DNA of 59,373 bases from Lachnospiraceae bacterium. GTDB lineage: Bacteria > Bacillota > Clostridia > Lachnospirales > Lachnospiraceae. Shown here piece after piece: positions 17,270-26,681 of this stretch. The DNA lies in assembly GCA_024683645.1 (NCBI GenBank), contig JAIKYA010000159.1:1-59373 (forward strand). Reading direction: 5' to 3'. The position numbers and the translations under genes are program-made. The first letter of the stretch is position 1. Every line of letters starts with the position of its first letter. The notes beneath the pieces are model-generated. The model was not told the origin of the DNA. It did not search any database and saw only the letters and a program-made list of their open reading frames with translations.

Positions 17270-19102
17270 ATGAAATCTGAAATCTGTGAAGGAGCCGATG
17301 CGCAGCAGGCTAAGGCTGTGCGTACGCAGAACGGACCGCTGATGGTGCTCGCGGGACCGGGGGCGGGGAAGACCTTCGTTATCACCAGAAGACTTAAATA
17401 CCTTATCGAAGAATGCGGGATACCCGCGGAGGAGATACTGGTCATCACTTTTACCAAGGCCGCGGCTGAGGAGATGGAGGCACGCTTTAACGCGCTTATG
17501 CCCGAAGCATACGGAGTTACTTTCGGTACGTTTCACGCGGTATACTTCAACATATTGAAAAGATTCTACAATCTGGACCGTTCGGGGATACTCGGCGAGG
17601 GTGAAAAGAAAAAATACTTAAGACTGGCCATGAACCGTGAGGGACTGACGGAAGCTGACGAAGAGACAGTGACGGCAGTGCTGGAAGCGGTTTCGAGGAT
17701 CAAGAATGCGGGCCTTGACATAAACGAGTGCAGATCCGATATCGCCGCGCTGGATACCGAAGCCTTCCGGAAGGCATGTAAGGCCTACGGCAGGCTTCTT
17801 AAGGAAAATAAAAAACTGGACTTTGACGATATGGTGCTCAGGTGCAGGGAGCTGTTTACGGAACGTGAAGACATACTGGATATGTGGAGGGAACAGTACA
17901 GATACATACTGATCGATGAATTCCAGGACATCAATCCTCTGCAATATCAGGTTGTGCGCATGCTTGCATATCCGCTCAACAACCTCTGCGTGGTAGGGGA
18001 TGATGACCAGTCGATATATGCCTTCCGCGGTTCCGATCCGGAGATAATGCTCGGCTTTAAAAAGGATTATCCGGATGCGTTAATGATAAAGCTTGAGAAA
18101 AACTACAGGAGCGGGAATACGATAGTCGATACCTCGCTTAAGCTTATCGGCTGCAATAAGAAGCGATTTAAGAAAAAGATAAGCAGCGGGAGGGGAGCCG
18201 GCAGCAGCGTGGCTGCGGTAGCGTGCAAAGACAGGAGCGATGAGGCAGAGAAGCTCTGTACGCTAATTAAGACCGCCTCGGCACACGGTATCGGATATAA
18301 GGATATGGCTGTGCTCTTTCGTACAAATGCGATGGCGGGTTTCTTTGCGGGAAGGCTGACAGCGGCGGGGATCCCCTTTTTCCTGAAAGACAGGGCGGAG
18401 AGCATTTTTGACAGCCGTGAGGGCAGGGATATAAGGGCCATGATGGATTTTTCCAGAGGAGATCACGGCCGGGATAATTTTCTGAGGTTTATGAACAGTC
18501 CGCTAAGATATATCAGCAGGGCAGATATCGGGAGAGGCGAGGTCGATCTTGAGGGCATGCTGGCACAATGCGGGACTGAAAAGTATATGTACGGACATCT
18601 GAAGAGACTCATCTATGATCTGGGAAAACTCGCAGCCATGCATCCGTTTGCTGCAGTCAATTATATACGCAAGGGAATGGGCTATGAAGCGCATGTAGTA
18701 AAAGAAGCGGAGAAAAGCGGAAGGGATATATCCGCTGTGACGGGACTCATGGACCTGATACAGGAGGCGGCGGGAGAATGTGATTCTTATGAGGAGTGGA
18801 AGGAGCGGATAAGAAAAGAACAGGACGGCATGGAAGCAATGAAGAAGAAAGCGGGCGAGGATGCGGTGCAGCTGATGACGATGCACAGCTCAAAGGGGCT
18901 GGAATTTGAAATGGTGATCATACCGGAGCTGAATGAGGGGCAGATGCCTTCGGGCAGATGTACAAAGATCTCGGAGATAGAAGAAGAACGGAGACTTCTG
19001 TATGTAGCGATGACAAGGGCAAAAGATAAACTGTTTATGCTCTATCGCGAAAAGAATACAGCAAAAAAGGTACAGCCCAGCAGATTCCTCGCTGAGATGT
19101 AA
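17270..19102 (+). CDS. UvrD/Rep-family DNA helicase, short form
   Basis: Superfamily 1A 3'-5' helicase of 610 residues. All motifs are present: I AGPGAGKT, Ia ITFTKAAAEEM, II LIDEFQD, III GDDDQSIYAFRG, IV NYRSG, V MTMHSSKGLEF, VI YVAMTRAKD. It is over 100 residues shorter than the second helicase in this window (46864) and lacks the C-terminal Tudor-like domain, with a reduced 2B region, so it is a paralogue with its own task in repair or recombination. ATG 17270 is chosen over GTG 17240 (GGAAAG sits nine bases before it and the family N-terminus begins close by). Flanked by a terminator upstream and a promoter downstream, so apparently monocistronic. Confidence 0.9.
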   Translation: MKSEICEGADAQQAKAVRTQNGPLMVLAGPGAGKTFVITRRLKYLIEECGIPAEEILVITFTKAAAEEMEARFNALMPEAYGVTFGTFHAVYFNILKRFYNLDRSGILGEGEKKKYLRLAMNREGLTEADEETVTAVLEAVSRIKNAGLDINECRSDIAALDTEAFRKACKAYGRLLKENKKLDFDDMVLRCRELFTEREDILDMWREQYRYILIDEFQDINPLQYQVVRMLAYPLNNLCVVGDDDQSIYAFRGSDPEIMLGFKKDYPDALMIKLEKNYRSGNTIVDTSLKLIGCNKKRFKKKISSGRGAGSSVAAVACKDRSDEAEKLCTLIKTASAHGIGYKDMAVLFRTNAMAGFFAGRLTAAGIPFFLKDRAESIFDSREGRDIRAMMDFSRGDHGRDNFLRFMNSPLRYISRADIGRGEVDLEGMLAQCGTEKYMYGHLKRLIYDLGKLAAMHPFAAVNYIRKGMGYEAHVVKEAEKSGRDISAVTGLMDLIQEAAGECDSYEEWKERIRKEQDGMEAMKKKAGEDAVQLMTMHSSKGLEFEMVIIPELNEGQMPSGRCTKISEIEEERRLLYVAMTRAKDKLFMLYREKNTAKKVQPSRFLAEM

Positions 19103-19135
19103 AAACGGAAAACAGAACAAAAGTTCGATTTGGAC

Positions 19136-19164
19136 TTGCAAGCACCGGGGATATATGGTATAAT
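19136..19164 (+). promoter_or_regulatory. promoter of the parE-like operon
   Basis: TTGCAA (19136-19141), 17-bp spacer, TATAAT (19159-19164) with an extended -10 TGG directly before it. Predicted start near 19171, about 41 bases before ATG 19212. Confidence 0.75.
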
Positions 19165-19211
19165 CCATTCGTTTGTGCTACAGCATATAGTAATCAAAAG
19201 GCAGGTAATAA

Positions 19212-21146
19212 ATGGCAGAAGATATTAAGAACAAAGACAGTTACGGCGCCGAGAACATAGTGGTGCTCGAGGGACTCGAAGCGGTCCGCATGAGACCCGG
19301 TATGTATATCGGCAGCGTATCTACCAAAGGACTCAATCATCTGATATATGAGATAGTCGACAACTCCGTGGATGAGCATCTGGCCGGGCATTGCAGCAAT
19401 ATATGGGTGACGCTTGAGAAAGACGGCTCGGCGACTGTTGAGGACGACGGCCGCGGCATGCCCGTAGAGATGCATGCCAAGGGAATAAGTGCCGAAAGAC
19501 TCGTGTTTACCACACTTCATGCGGGAGGTAAGTTCGACGACAGTGCATATAAGACCAGCGGCGGTCTTCACGGTGTGGGTTCGTCGGTAGTGAATGCGCT
19601 TTCTTCACATATGAAGGTTACGATAAAGCGTAACGGACACATATATGAGGATGAGTATGAAAGAGGAGAGCCGCTGATAGAGCTTGTGGACGGGCTCCTT
19701 CCGGAAAAGGGCAATACCAGAGGGACAGGTACGAAAGTCAATTTCACGCCCGACGATACGATCTTTGATAAGACCTATTTCAAGGCGGAGGACGTAAAGA
19801 GCAGGCTGCATGAAACAGCATATCTGAATCCGGAGCTGACGATATATTTTAAGGACTTAAGAACAGAACAGCCTGATGAGGAAGTATTCCACGAACCCGA
19901 AGGCATACAGGGCTTTGTAAAGGCACTTAATAAGGGAAAAGAGCCGATACACGACGTGGTCTATTACAAGGGTGAACAGGACGATGTGGAAGTGGAAGTG
20001 GCATTTCAGTACGTGAATGAATTTCACGAGATAGTACTCGGCTTCTGTAATAATATCTACAATGCCGAGGGCGGTACGCATATCACCGGTTTCAAGACCA
20101 TGTTCACTACGGTCATAAACAGCTATGCGAGACAACTGGGGAATCTCAAGGAGAAGGATGCAAATTTCACAGGTGCGGATGTCAGGAACGGCATGACAGC
20201 CGTGGTGTCGATCAAGCACAGAGATCCCAGATTTGAAGGGCAGACCAAGACCAAGCTTGACAATCAGGATGCGGCGAAGGCAGTCAGCAAGGTGACGGGC
20301 GATGAGACGGTACACTATTTCGACCGTAACCTTGAAGTCTTAAAGAATGTCATAGGCTGCGCGGAAAAAGCTGCCAAGATCAGAAAGACCGAAGAGAAGG
20401 TCAAGACCAACCTGCTTACAAAACAGAAGTATTCCTTTGATTCCAACGGCAAGCTTGCCAACTGCGGTTCGAGGGATGCATCCAAATGCGAGATATTCAT
20501 AGTCGAGGGTGATTCGGCAGGCGGCAGTGCAAAGACAGCCAGAAACCGGGAATTTCAGGCCATACTTCCCATCAGGGGTAAGACGCTTAATGTTGAGAAG
20601 GCTTCCATAGACAAGGTGCTTGCCAATGCCGAGATAAAGACCATGATAAACGCTTTCGGCTGCGGTTTTTCGGAGGGCTACGGCAACGATTTCGATATAA
20701 CAAAGCTCAGATACGACAAGATAATCATCATGGCAGATGCCGATGTGGACGGTGCGCATATATGTACGCTGCTGCTGACGCTGTTCTACCGCTTTATGCC
20801 GGAGCTGATACAGGAAGGGCATGTTTACATAGCCATGCCGCCGCTGTATAAGGCCATACCGGCTAAGGGCAAAGAAGAATATCTTTATGATGATTCGGCT
20901 CTGGCAAAATACAGAAAGACACACAAAGGGAATTTTACCCTGCAGCGATACAAAGGTCTCGGTGAGATGGACCCCGCACAGCTGTGGGAGACCACTCTTG
21001 ATCCGGAAAGAAGGATGCTTAAGAGGGTGGATATAGAGGATCCCATACTTGCGTCCGATACGACAGAGCTTCTTATGGGCAGCGAGGTGGCGCCCCGCAG
21101 GAGCTTCATACATGAGAATGCCACCGACGCGATGCTTGATATATAA
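19212..21146 (+). CDS. parE: type II topoisomerase subunit B (ParE/GyrB-like)
   Basis: ATPase subunit of a type IIA topoisomerase, 644 residues. GHKL ATPase motifs: VDNSVDE near residue 51, DDGRGMP near 77, GGLHGVGSSVVNA near 117. The TOPRIM domain has EGDSAGGSA and the metal-binding DADVDGAH. The GSVSTKGLNHLIYEIVDNS segment resembles Bacillus ParE. Clostridia often carry a paralogous pair in addition to gyrAB near dnaA, and this pair is not next to dnaA/recF, so a topoisomerase IV-like decatenase is preferred. A gyrase assignment is the alternative. Confidence 0.75.
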   Translation: MAEDIKNKDSYGAENIVVLEGLEAVRMRPGMYIGSVSTKGLNHLIYEIVDNSVDEHLAGHCSNIWVTLEKDGSATVEDDGRGMPVEMHAKGISAERLVFTTLHAGGKFDDSAYKTSGGLHGVGSSVVNALSSHMKVTIKRNGHIYEDEYERGEPLIELVDGLLPEKGNTRGTGTKVNFTPDDTIFDKTYFKAEDVKSRLHETAYLNPELTIYFKDLRTEQPDEEVFHEPEGIQGFVKALNKGKEPIHDVVYYKGEQDDVEVEVAFQYVNEFHEIVLGFCNNIYNAEGGTHITGFKTMFTTVINSYARQLGNLKEKDANFTGADVRNGMTAVVSIKHRDPRFEGQTKTKLDNQDAAKAVSKVTGDETVHYFDRNLEVLKNVIGCAEKAAKIRKTEEKVKTNLLTKQKYSFDSNGKLANCGSRDASKCEIFIVEGDSAGGSAKTARNREFQAILPIRGKTLNVEKASIDKVLANAEIKTMINAFGCGFSEGYGNDFDITKLRYDKIIIMADADVDGAHICTLLLTLFYRFMPELIQEGHVYIAMPPLYKAIPAKGKEEYLYDDSALAKYRKTHKGNFTLQRYKGLGEMDPAQLWETTLDPERRMLKRVDIEDPILASDTTELLMGSEVAPRRSFIHENATDAMLDI

Positions 21147-21205
21147 GCTTATGATCTGACTGAAGCAGTTGAGATCATCGGAACGACTATCTTTGAGAGG
21201 TATAT

Positions 21206-23449
21206 ATGGAACAGCAGGAGAGAGTACTTAAAACGGAATATTCCGAAGTGATGCAGAAGAGTTACATCGATTACGCAATGAGCGTTATCGTGAGCCGTGC
21301 GCTTCCGGATGTGCGTGACGGACTGAAACCGGTGCAGCGCCGTGTCTTATATGATATGTATGAACTGGGGGTAAGGTATGACAGACCCCACAGAAAGAGT
21401 GCGCGTATAGTCGGTGATACCATGGGTAAATATCACCCGCACGGTGACTCATCTATCTATGATGCACTCGTCGTCATGACTCAGGAATTCAAGAAGGGTG
21501 CAATACTTGTTGACGGGCACGGCAACTTCGGAAATATAGAAGGTGACGGGGCGGCAGCAATGCGATATACGGAAGCCAGACTTTCACGCATCGCACAGGA
21601 AGGACTGCTCGCAGATCTGGATAAGGATGTGGTGGATTTCGGCCCCAATTTTGACGAGACGGAAAAAGAACCGCTGGTATTGCCGGCGAGGTTTTCCAAT
21701 CTGCTCGTAAACGGTACCGAGGGTATAGCGGTCGGTATGGCGACAAAGATACCGCCCCACAATCTCGGTGAGGTGGTGGAAGCGACCAAGGCTTATATAA
21801 GGAATGAGAACATCTCTTCCGAAGGACTGATGAAATACCTTAAAGGCCCGGATTTTCCTACCGGAGGCATAGTCATCAATAAGGATGAGCTGCCGGAGAT
21901 ATATAAGAGCGGCAGCGGAAAGATAAAGATAAGGGGCAGGGTAGAGGTAGAGCAGGCCAAGGGCGGACATGTACTGCTTGTGATCACCGAGATACCCTTT
22001 ACCATGATAGGTACAGGCATCGCTAAGTTTTTGCAGGATGTGGCAGCACTGGCCGAGACGAAAAAGACAACGGATATAGTTGACATATCAAACCAGTCTT
22101 CGAAAGAAGGCATACGCATAGTCATTGAGCTGAAGAAGGATACGGATGTAGAGAACTTCAAGAACATGCTCTACAAAAAGACCCGCCTGGAGGATACCTT
22201 CGGCGTAAATATGCTGGCCATAGACAAGGGCAGGCCGGAAACGCTGGGGCTTAAGGAGATCATCGCTGCAAACGTGGATTTCCAGTTCGAGGTAAACCGC
22301 AGAAAGTATACAAACCTGTTGGCAAAGGAGCGTGACAGGAAGGAAGTGCAGGAAGGTCTTATCAAAGCCTGCAACGTGATAGATCTGATCATCGAGATAC
22401 TGAGAGGTTCGCATGACCGTGCCCAGGCAAAAAAATGTCTGGTCGAGGGTGTGACGGAAGGCATTAAATTCAAGAGCAAACAGTCCGAGATAATGGCGCA
22501 GATGCTGAAATTCACCGAGAAACAGGCAGATGCCATACTGGAACTGCGTCTGTACAGGCTGATAGGTCTGGAGATAGAGGCTCTGAAAAAAGAGTATGAG
22601 CAGACTACGGCGAATATATACAGATATGAGGATATACTGGACCGCAGGGAATCCATGGCTGCAGTCATCATCGATGATCTCGACGCGATAAAGAAGATGT
22701 ATGCCCAGGACAGACGGACAGTGATCGAGAATGCCGAAGAGGCGGTATTTGAGGAGAAGAAGATCGAGGAAATGGATGTGGTCTTCCTTATGGATCGTTT
22801 CGGCTACTGCAAGACCATAGACAATCCTACGCTTGAGAGAAACCGCGAAGCTATAGAGCAGGAGAGTGCATGGATAGTAAACTGTAAGAATACAGGCAAA
22901 CTGCTGGCTTTCACCAACAAGGGAAATCTGCATACGGTAAAGGTTTCGGATCTTCCTTACGGACGTTTCAGGGATAAGGGAATACCGATCGACAACGTGA
23001 GCAACTACAACTCCCAGGATGAAGATATCATTTTCGTGACTTCCCAGAATGATCTGGCGCTTCAGAGACTTGCATTTATCACAAAGAGCGGTATGATAAA
23101 GTATGTGGACGGAAGCGAGTTCGATGTGGCAAAGAGGACGGTGGCTGCCACGAAGCTCGCCGATAACGATGAGCTTAAGAGCGTAAACCTGATCTATGAC
23201 CAGATGATGGTGACACTCTGTTCGCACAAAGGCTTCATGCTTAAGTTTGACGTATCCGAAATACCCGAAAAGAAAAAGGCGGCAGTGGGTGTGCGCGGAA
23301 TGAAGCTGGGCACGGACGACTATGTTGAGGAAGTATTCTACATGAATGCTTTTGAAGAAAAGAAGATAATAGAATTCCATGACAAGAAGCTGGATCTGGC
23401 GCTGATAAGGCCGCAGAAGAGAGATGCAAAAGGAACAAAGATAAAATGA
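21206..23449 (+). CDS. parC: type II topoisomerase subunit A (ParC/GyrA-like)
   Basis: DNA breakage-reunion subunit, 747 residues. The catalytic tyrosine is Tyr121 in MRYTEARLSRIA. Quinolone-region positions are Ser82 and Asp86, the unmutated kind. The C-terminal beta-pinwheel (about residues 500-735) has KGNLHTVK and later blades, but no GyrA-box QRRGGRG; the equivalent site reads LPYGRFRDKG. Lack of the box argues for topoisomerase IV-like activity rather than negative supercoiling. The 59-base gap to parE contains an inverted repeat (21151-21157 with 21172-21178). Its stop overlaps rsmD. Confidence 0.75.
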   Translation: MEQQERVLKTEYSEVMQKSYIDYAMSVIVSRALPDVRDGLKPVQRRVLYDMYELGVRYDRPHRKSARIVGDTMGKYHPHGDSSIYDALVVMTQEFKKGAILVDGHGNFGNIEGDGAAAMRYTEARLSRIAQEGLLADLDKDVVDFGPNFDETEKEPLVLPARFSNLLVNGTEGIAVGMATKIPPHNLGEVVEATKAYIRNENISSEGLMKYLKGPDFPTGGIVINKDELPEIYKSGSGKIKIRGRVEVEQAKGGHVLLVITEIPFTMIGTGIAKFLQDVAALAETKKTTDIVDISNQSSKEGIRIVIELKKDTDVENFKNMLYKKTRLEDTFGVNMLAIDKGRPETLGLKEIIAANVDFQFEVNRRKYTNLLAKERDRKEVQEGLIKACNVIDLIIEILRGSHDRAQAKKCLVEGVTEGIKFKSKQSEIMAQMLKFTEKQADAILELRLYRLIGLEIEALKKEYEQTTANIYRYEDILDRRESMAAVIIDDLDAIKKMYAQDRRTVIENAEEAVFEEKKIEEMDVVFLMDRFGYCKTIDNPTLERNREAIEQESAWIVNCKNTGKLLAFTNKGNLHTVKVSDLPYGRFRDKGIPIDNVSNYNSQDEDIIFVTSQNDLALQRLAFITKSGMIKYVDGSEFDVAKRTVAATKLADNDELKSVNLIYDQMMVTLCSHKGFMLKFDVSEIPEKKKAAVGVRGMKLGTDDYVEEVFYMNAFEEKKIIEFHDKKLDLALIRPQKRDAKGTKIK

Positions 23450-24003
23450 TGAGAGTTATAGCAGGCAGTGCCCGCAGTGTGCCTCTTACGGCACCTAAAG
23501 GAGATAATGTAAGACCGACTACGGACCGCATAAAGGAAACTCTTTTTAACATGCTTCAGACTTACGTGCCCGATGCGGTATTTGTGGATCTGTTTTCCGG
23601 GAGCGGGGCGATAGGAATAGAAGCGCTCAGCCGCGGTGCCAGGAAGGCGTATTTTATTGATAATGACAGGGAGTCTGTAAACTGTATCGAGGCAAACCTG
23701 AAAAAGACAAAGCTTGAGGATGCTGCAATGGTGCTCAGACAGGACGGCGTGAGCGCACTCGGATACAGCATAAGAGAGACTGCAGACGTAATATTTGCAG
23801 ATCCGCCCTATGGGAAAGGCTACGACCGGATGCTTGTCGCTGCTGCTGCAAACAGCAAGGCAGTAGGCGAAGATACGCTGATCGTGATCGAAGAAGAAAA
23901 AGACAGGGATTTTTCCTTTGTATATGAGCACGGATTTGATATAATAAAGGAAAAGATCTATAAGACCAATAAGCATGTTTTTATAAGAAAGAGGCAGGCA
24001 TGA
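23446..24003 (+). CDS. rsmD: 16S rRNA (guanine966-N2)-methyltransferase
   Basis: Methylates G966 of 16S rRNA in the small subunit. 185 residues. It has the family N-terminus RVIAGSARS, the [11 protein letters not shown] segment at about residues 24-34, the SAM-binding [17 protein letters not shown] near 48-64, and the catalytic DPPYGKG near 124. Two adjacent ATGs (23446, 23449) are possible; the first overlaps the topoisomerase stop. It overlaps coaD by ATGA; rsmD-coaD adjacency is very common in bacteria. Confidence 0.95.
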   Translation: MMRVIAGSARSVPLTAPKGDNVRPTTDRIKETLFNMLQTYVPDAVFVDLFSGSGAIGIEALSRGARKAYFIDNDRESVNCIEANLKKTKLEDAAMVLRQDGVSALGYSIRETADVIFADPPYGKGYDRMLVAAAANSKAVGEDTLIVIEEEKDRDFSFVYEHGFDIIKEKIYKTNKHVFIRKRQA

Positions 24004-24479
24004 AACACGCGATCTATCCCGGGAGCTTTGATCCCATGACTTTAGGACATCTGGATGTTATAGAGAGGGCAGCACAGATGTTTGATACGCTTACTGTGAG
24101 CGTTTTGAACAATATGGCTAAATCTCCATTGTTTTCTGTAGAAGAACGTGTTAAAATACTCGAAGAGGCTACGTCACATTTACAGAATGTAAAGATAGAT
24201 TCTTTCAGCGGACTGCTGATCGACTACTGTGCCGAGAAAGACGTGCATATAGTCATCAGAGGTCTCAGGGCTATAACGGATTTTGAATATGAACTGCAGA
24301 TAGCCCAGACAAACAGAAAGCTTTCAAAAGGATCAGTGGATACCATATTTTTAACTACAAGCCTGGAATATGCGTATCTGAGTTCATCCTCGGTAAAGGA
24401 GATCGCTTCCTTCCACGGGGATATAAGTCAGTGTGTTCCTGAATTCCTTGTAGACAGGATACATGAGAAATTCGCTTAA
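24000..24479 (+). CDS. coaD: phosphopantetheine adenylyltransferase
   Basis: Transfers AMP from ATP to 4'-phosphopantetheine, the fourth step of coenzyme A synthesis. 159 residues. The nucleotidyltransferase TxGH motif is TLGHLDV with His17, preceded by YPGSFDP; the second signature is in the SSSSVKEIA segment near 127-135. The start overlaps rsmD. Followed after 35 bases by the coiled-coil protein gene, a neighbour often seen in Clostridia. Confidence 0.96.
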   Translation: MKHAIYPGSFDPMTLGHLDVIERAAQMFDTLTVSVLNNMAKSPLFSVEERVKILEEATSHLQNVKIDSFSGLLIDYCAEKDVHIVIRGLRAITDFEYELQIAQTNRKLSKGSVDTIFLTTSLEYAYLSSSSVKEIASFHGDISQCVPEFLVDRIHEKFA

Positions 24480-24514
24480 TGAGCAGGCGGTTGCGAAAGG
24501 AGTAACAAGAGGTC

Positions 24515-25168
24515 ATGGCACGTACCAACAGTAAGATCGAAAGTGTGATCGATGAGATTGAGGCATTAGTCGAGCAGAGCAGACCTGTGAGATTTTCAGC
24601 CACCGACATAAGGGTCAACAGGGAAGAGATAGAAGCGCTTCTCAGGGATCTGAAGAGCAGTGTGCCCGAGGAGATCGAGCGTTACCGCAAGATACTCAGC
24701 AACAAGGAAGCCATCGAGCGCGAAGCAAAGCAGGAAGCAGACCGTATGCTCGAAGAAGTGCGGATGAAGACCAATGAGATGCTCTCCGAAAATGAGATCA
24801 GCATGAGGGCAAGAAAGCAGGCAGACGACCTGGTATCGGCAGCTGCAAGGGAAGCACAGGCTATAATAGAAGATGCACAGTCGCAGGCGGATCATTATAT
24901 GATGTCTGCCCAGAAGTATTTAAATGATATGCTTTCGAACTTAAGCGGCATGATCTATGACTGCATAGAGACAAGTACCAGAAATACCAACCGCTTCCTG
25001 GAATCGCTCAACAGTTTCGGTGAGACGGTGCAGGAGAACCTGAATGAACTGAACAGGGCTCCGGAGCAGGAAGAGGCATACGATAACAACTATTATGATG
25101 AACCGGAGGAACCAAAGTCCATATTTGATAATGCGGATGAGGGCGGCACAGATACTTTAGCTGAATGA
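24515..25168 (+). CDS. coiled-coil protein (ATP synthase b / DivIVA-like)
   Basis: 217 residues, soluble. Residues about 55-150 are a long charged helix rich in Ala, Glu, Lys and Gln with heptad spacing (AKQEADRMLEEV, ARKQADDLVSAAAREAQ), of the sort labelled vacuolar ATPase subunit H-like in Clostridia. The C-terminal 40 residues are acidic and disordered. No membrane helix, so it is not an ATP synthase b subunit itself. A role as a scaffold or cell-envelope/division factor is possible but unproven. Overlaps the next gene by ATGA. Confidence 0.7.
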   Translation: MARTNSKIESVIDEIEALVEQSRPVRFSATDIRVNREEIEALLRDLKSSVPEEIERYRKILSNKEAIEREAKQEADRMLEEVRMKTNEMLSENEISMRARKQADDLVSAAAREAQAIIEDAQSQADHYMMSAQKYLNDMLSNLSGMIYDCIETSTRNTNRFLESLNSFGETVQENLNELNRAPEQEEAYDNNYYDEPEEPKSIFDNADEGGTDTLAE

Positions 25169-25755
25169 AAAAAGGACATACGGTAAAAGGCGAATACGGA
25201 TATCTAAGGGCGCAGATGAAAAGAGAGATCTTTAAGACTGCGCTTTTCTTTGCGTTGGCAGCGCTTTTCCTGATACTCGGGATAGTGATAATGAAAAGGC
25301 GGGATCCCTCACTCAGCTTATCACAGAGCAGGAATAATCTGCTGACCATAGCTGCGGTGCTCTTTATACTGCCCGGAGCAAAGTTTATGGTATCGGTGAT
25401 AATGTTCGCAAAGGCTTTGAGATATTCGTGCCCGGAAGATCTAAAGGCTTTGGTCCTGGAAAGGAATGAAACTGCGGCATTTGATGTATATCTGACTTCA
25501 TACCGGAAGGATTTCCCTCTGTATGTGTTTGTTTGCGGTGAGAATGAAGTGGCCGGGCTGGCCGCCGATCAGGGGCTTGATGAGAACGAGGCCAGAGAGC
25601 ATATCCTGCAGATACTGAAAAAAGACGGGATAAAGAACGTGACGGTTAAGATATTCAAAGACAGGGATAAGTTTCTCGAGCGCATCGGAAGCATGGGCGG
25701 GGATGAGGAAAAGGTATTGAGACTTCGCAGCTTTGTTTTGGATGTTTCGTTATGA
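25165..25755 (+). CDS. two-helix membrane protein of unknown function
   Basis: 196 residues. Two membrane helices (about residues 25-43 and 61-86) separated by a short basic loop, then a soluble cytoplasmic domain of about 105 residues with an alpha/beta pattern. No known motif seen. It is locked between the coiled-coil gene and the pseudouridine synthase by four-base overlaps on both sides, so it is made with them. I do not recognise the family. Confidence 0.65.
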   Translation: MKKGHTVKGEYGYLRAQMKREIFKTALFFALAALFLILGIVIMKRRDPSLSLSQSRNNLLTIAAVLFILPGAKFMVSVIMFAKALRYSCPEDLKALVLERNETAAFDVYLTSYRKDFPLYVFVCGENEVAGLAADQGLDENEAREHILQILKKDGIKNVTVKIFKDRDKFLERIGSMGGDEEKVLRLRSFVLDVSL

Positions 25756-26681
25756 AAGAGATAGGGATAAGCGGGAAAGAAGCCGGTATCAGGCTTGATA
25801 AATATCTGAACAAACTGCTTCCGGCTGCCGGCAGCTCTTTTTTATATAAGATGCTGCGAAAAAAGAATATAGTCCTCTGCGAGGCCAAAGCAAGCGGCAG
25901 GGAGATACTGAAGGACGGGGATGTAATAAAGATATACTTTTCGGATGAGACCTACGAGAAGATGAGCGGACGCGGGGAAGCGGACGAACTGCGCCTTAAG
26001 CGGGGCAGGCAGGCTTACCGGGAGATAAGAAACGTAGGCATACTGTTTGAAAACGGGGATCTGCTTTTTGCGGACAAACCCGAGGGCCTGCTTACCCAGT
26101 CAGACGGAGGAGGAGAACTGTCGCTCAACGACTGGCTGCTTGGTTATGTACTTGAAAAAAAAGGAGAGCTCGATCCGAAACAGCTGCCTTCAGTCATGAA
26201 CAGACTGGACCGCAATACCTCCGGTATAGTCATGTGCGGGCTGAGTTATGCCGGTAGCCGCTTTCTGGCAGATACCATAAAGAGCGGCGGTCTAAAAAAG
26301 CTTTATCTGGCTCTTGCGGAAGGGGAGCTTCGCGGGGAAGCGGTCCTTAAGGGATACCTTATGAAAGATGAAGCGGTAAATAAGGTAAGTATAAGTGATA
26401 AAGCTGAGGGGAGCCCTGTTGTGACAAGGTACAGAGTACTGGAGAACAGAGAAGGCCATACGCTTTTAGAGGTTGAGCTTGAGAGCGGAAAGTCACATCA
26501 GATCAGGGCGCATCTGGCCCATATCGGACACCCGCTTGCCGGAGACATCAAGTACGGAGGCCATCCGTATAAAGGAAAAAGCACACAGAGACTGCATGCT
26601 TATAAGCTGGTATTTCCGATCATGGAAAATGATGTTATGGATATGAGCGGAAGAGTGATAGAAAGCCGCTGCAGTTTCTGA
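25752..26681 (+). CDS. RluA-family pseudouridine synthase
   Basis: Isomerises uridine to pseudouridine in rRNA (RluC/RluD type) or tRNA. 309 residues. An S4 RNA-binding domain covers residues 1-65 (GIRLDKYLNKLLP). The catalytic motif is NRLDRNTSG with Asp153. The family C-terminal GKSHQIRAHLAHIGHPLAGD segment is present. The exact target base cannot be read. The ATG overlaps the preceding stop. Its TGA ends at 26681, directly abutting the stop of a convergent gene at 26682, with no terminator between them. Confidence 0.92.
   Translation: MKEIGISGKEAGIRLDKYLNKLLPAAGSSFLYKMLRKKNIVLCEAKASGREILKDGDVIKIYFSDETYEKMSGRGEADELRLKRGRQAYREIRNVGILFENGDLLFADKPEGLLTQSDGGGELSLNDWLLGYVLEKKGELDPKQLPSVMNRLDRNTSGIVMCGLSYAGSRFLADTIKSGGLKKLYLALAEGELRGEAVLKGYLMKDEAVNKVSISDKAEGSPVVTRYRVLENREGHTLLEVELESGKSHQIRAHLAHIGHPLAGDIKYGGHPYKGKSTQRLHAYKLVFPIMENDVMDMSGRVIESRCSF

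Noticed and set aside
22088-23380. Long minus-strand open frame of 430 codons opposite the parC-like gene
   Set aside because: It lies wholly inside a clear topoisomerase gene, has no ribosome site or recognisable motif, and its residue pattern is that of an antisense shadow.
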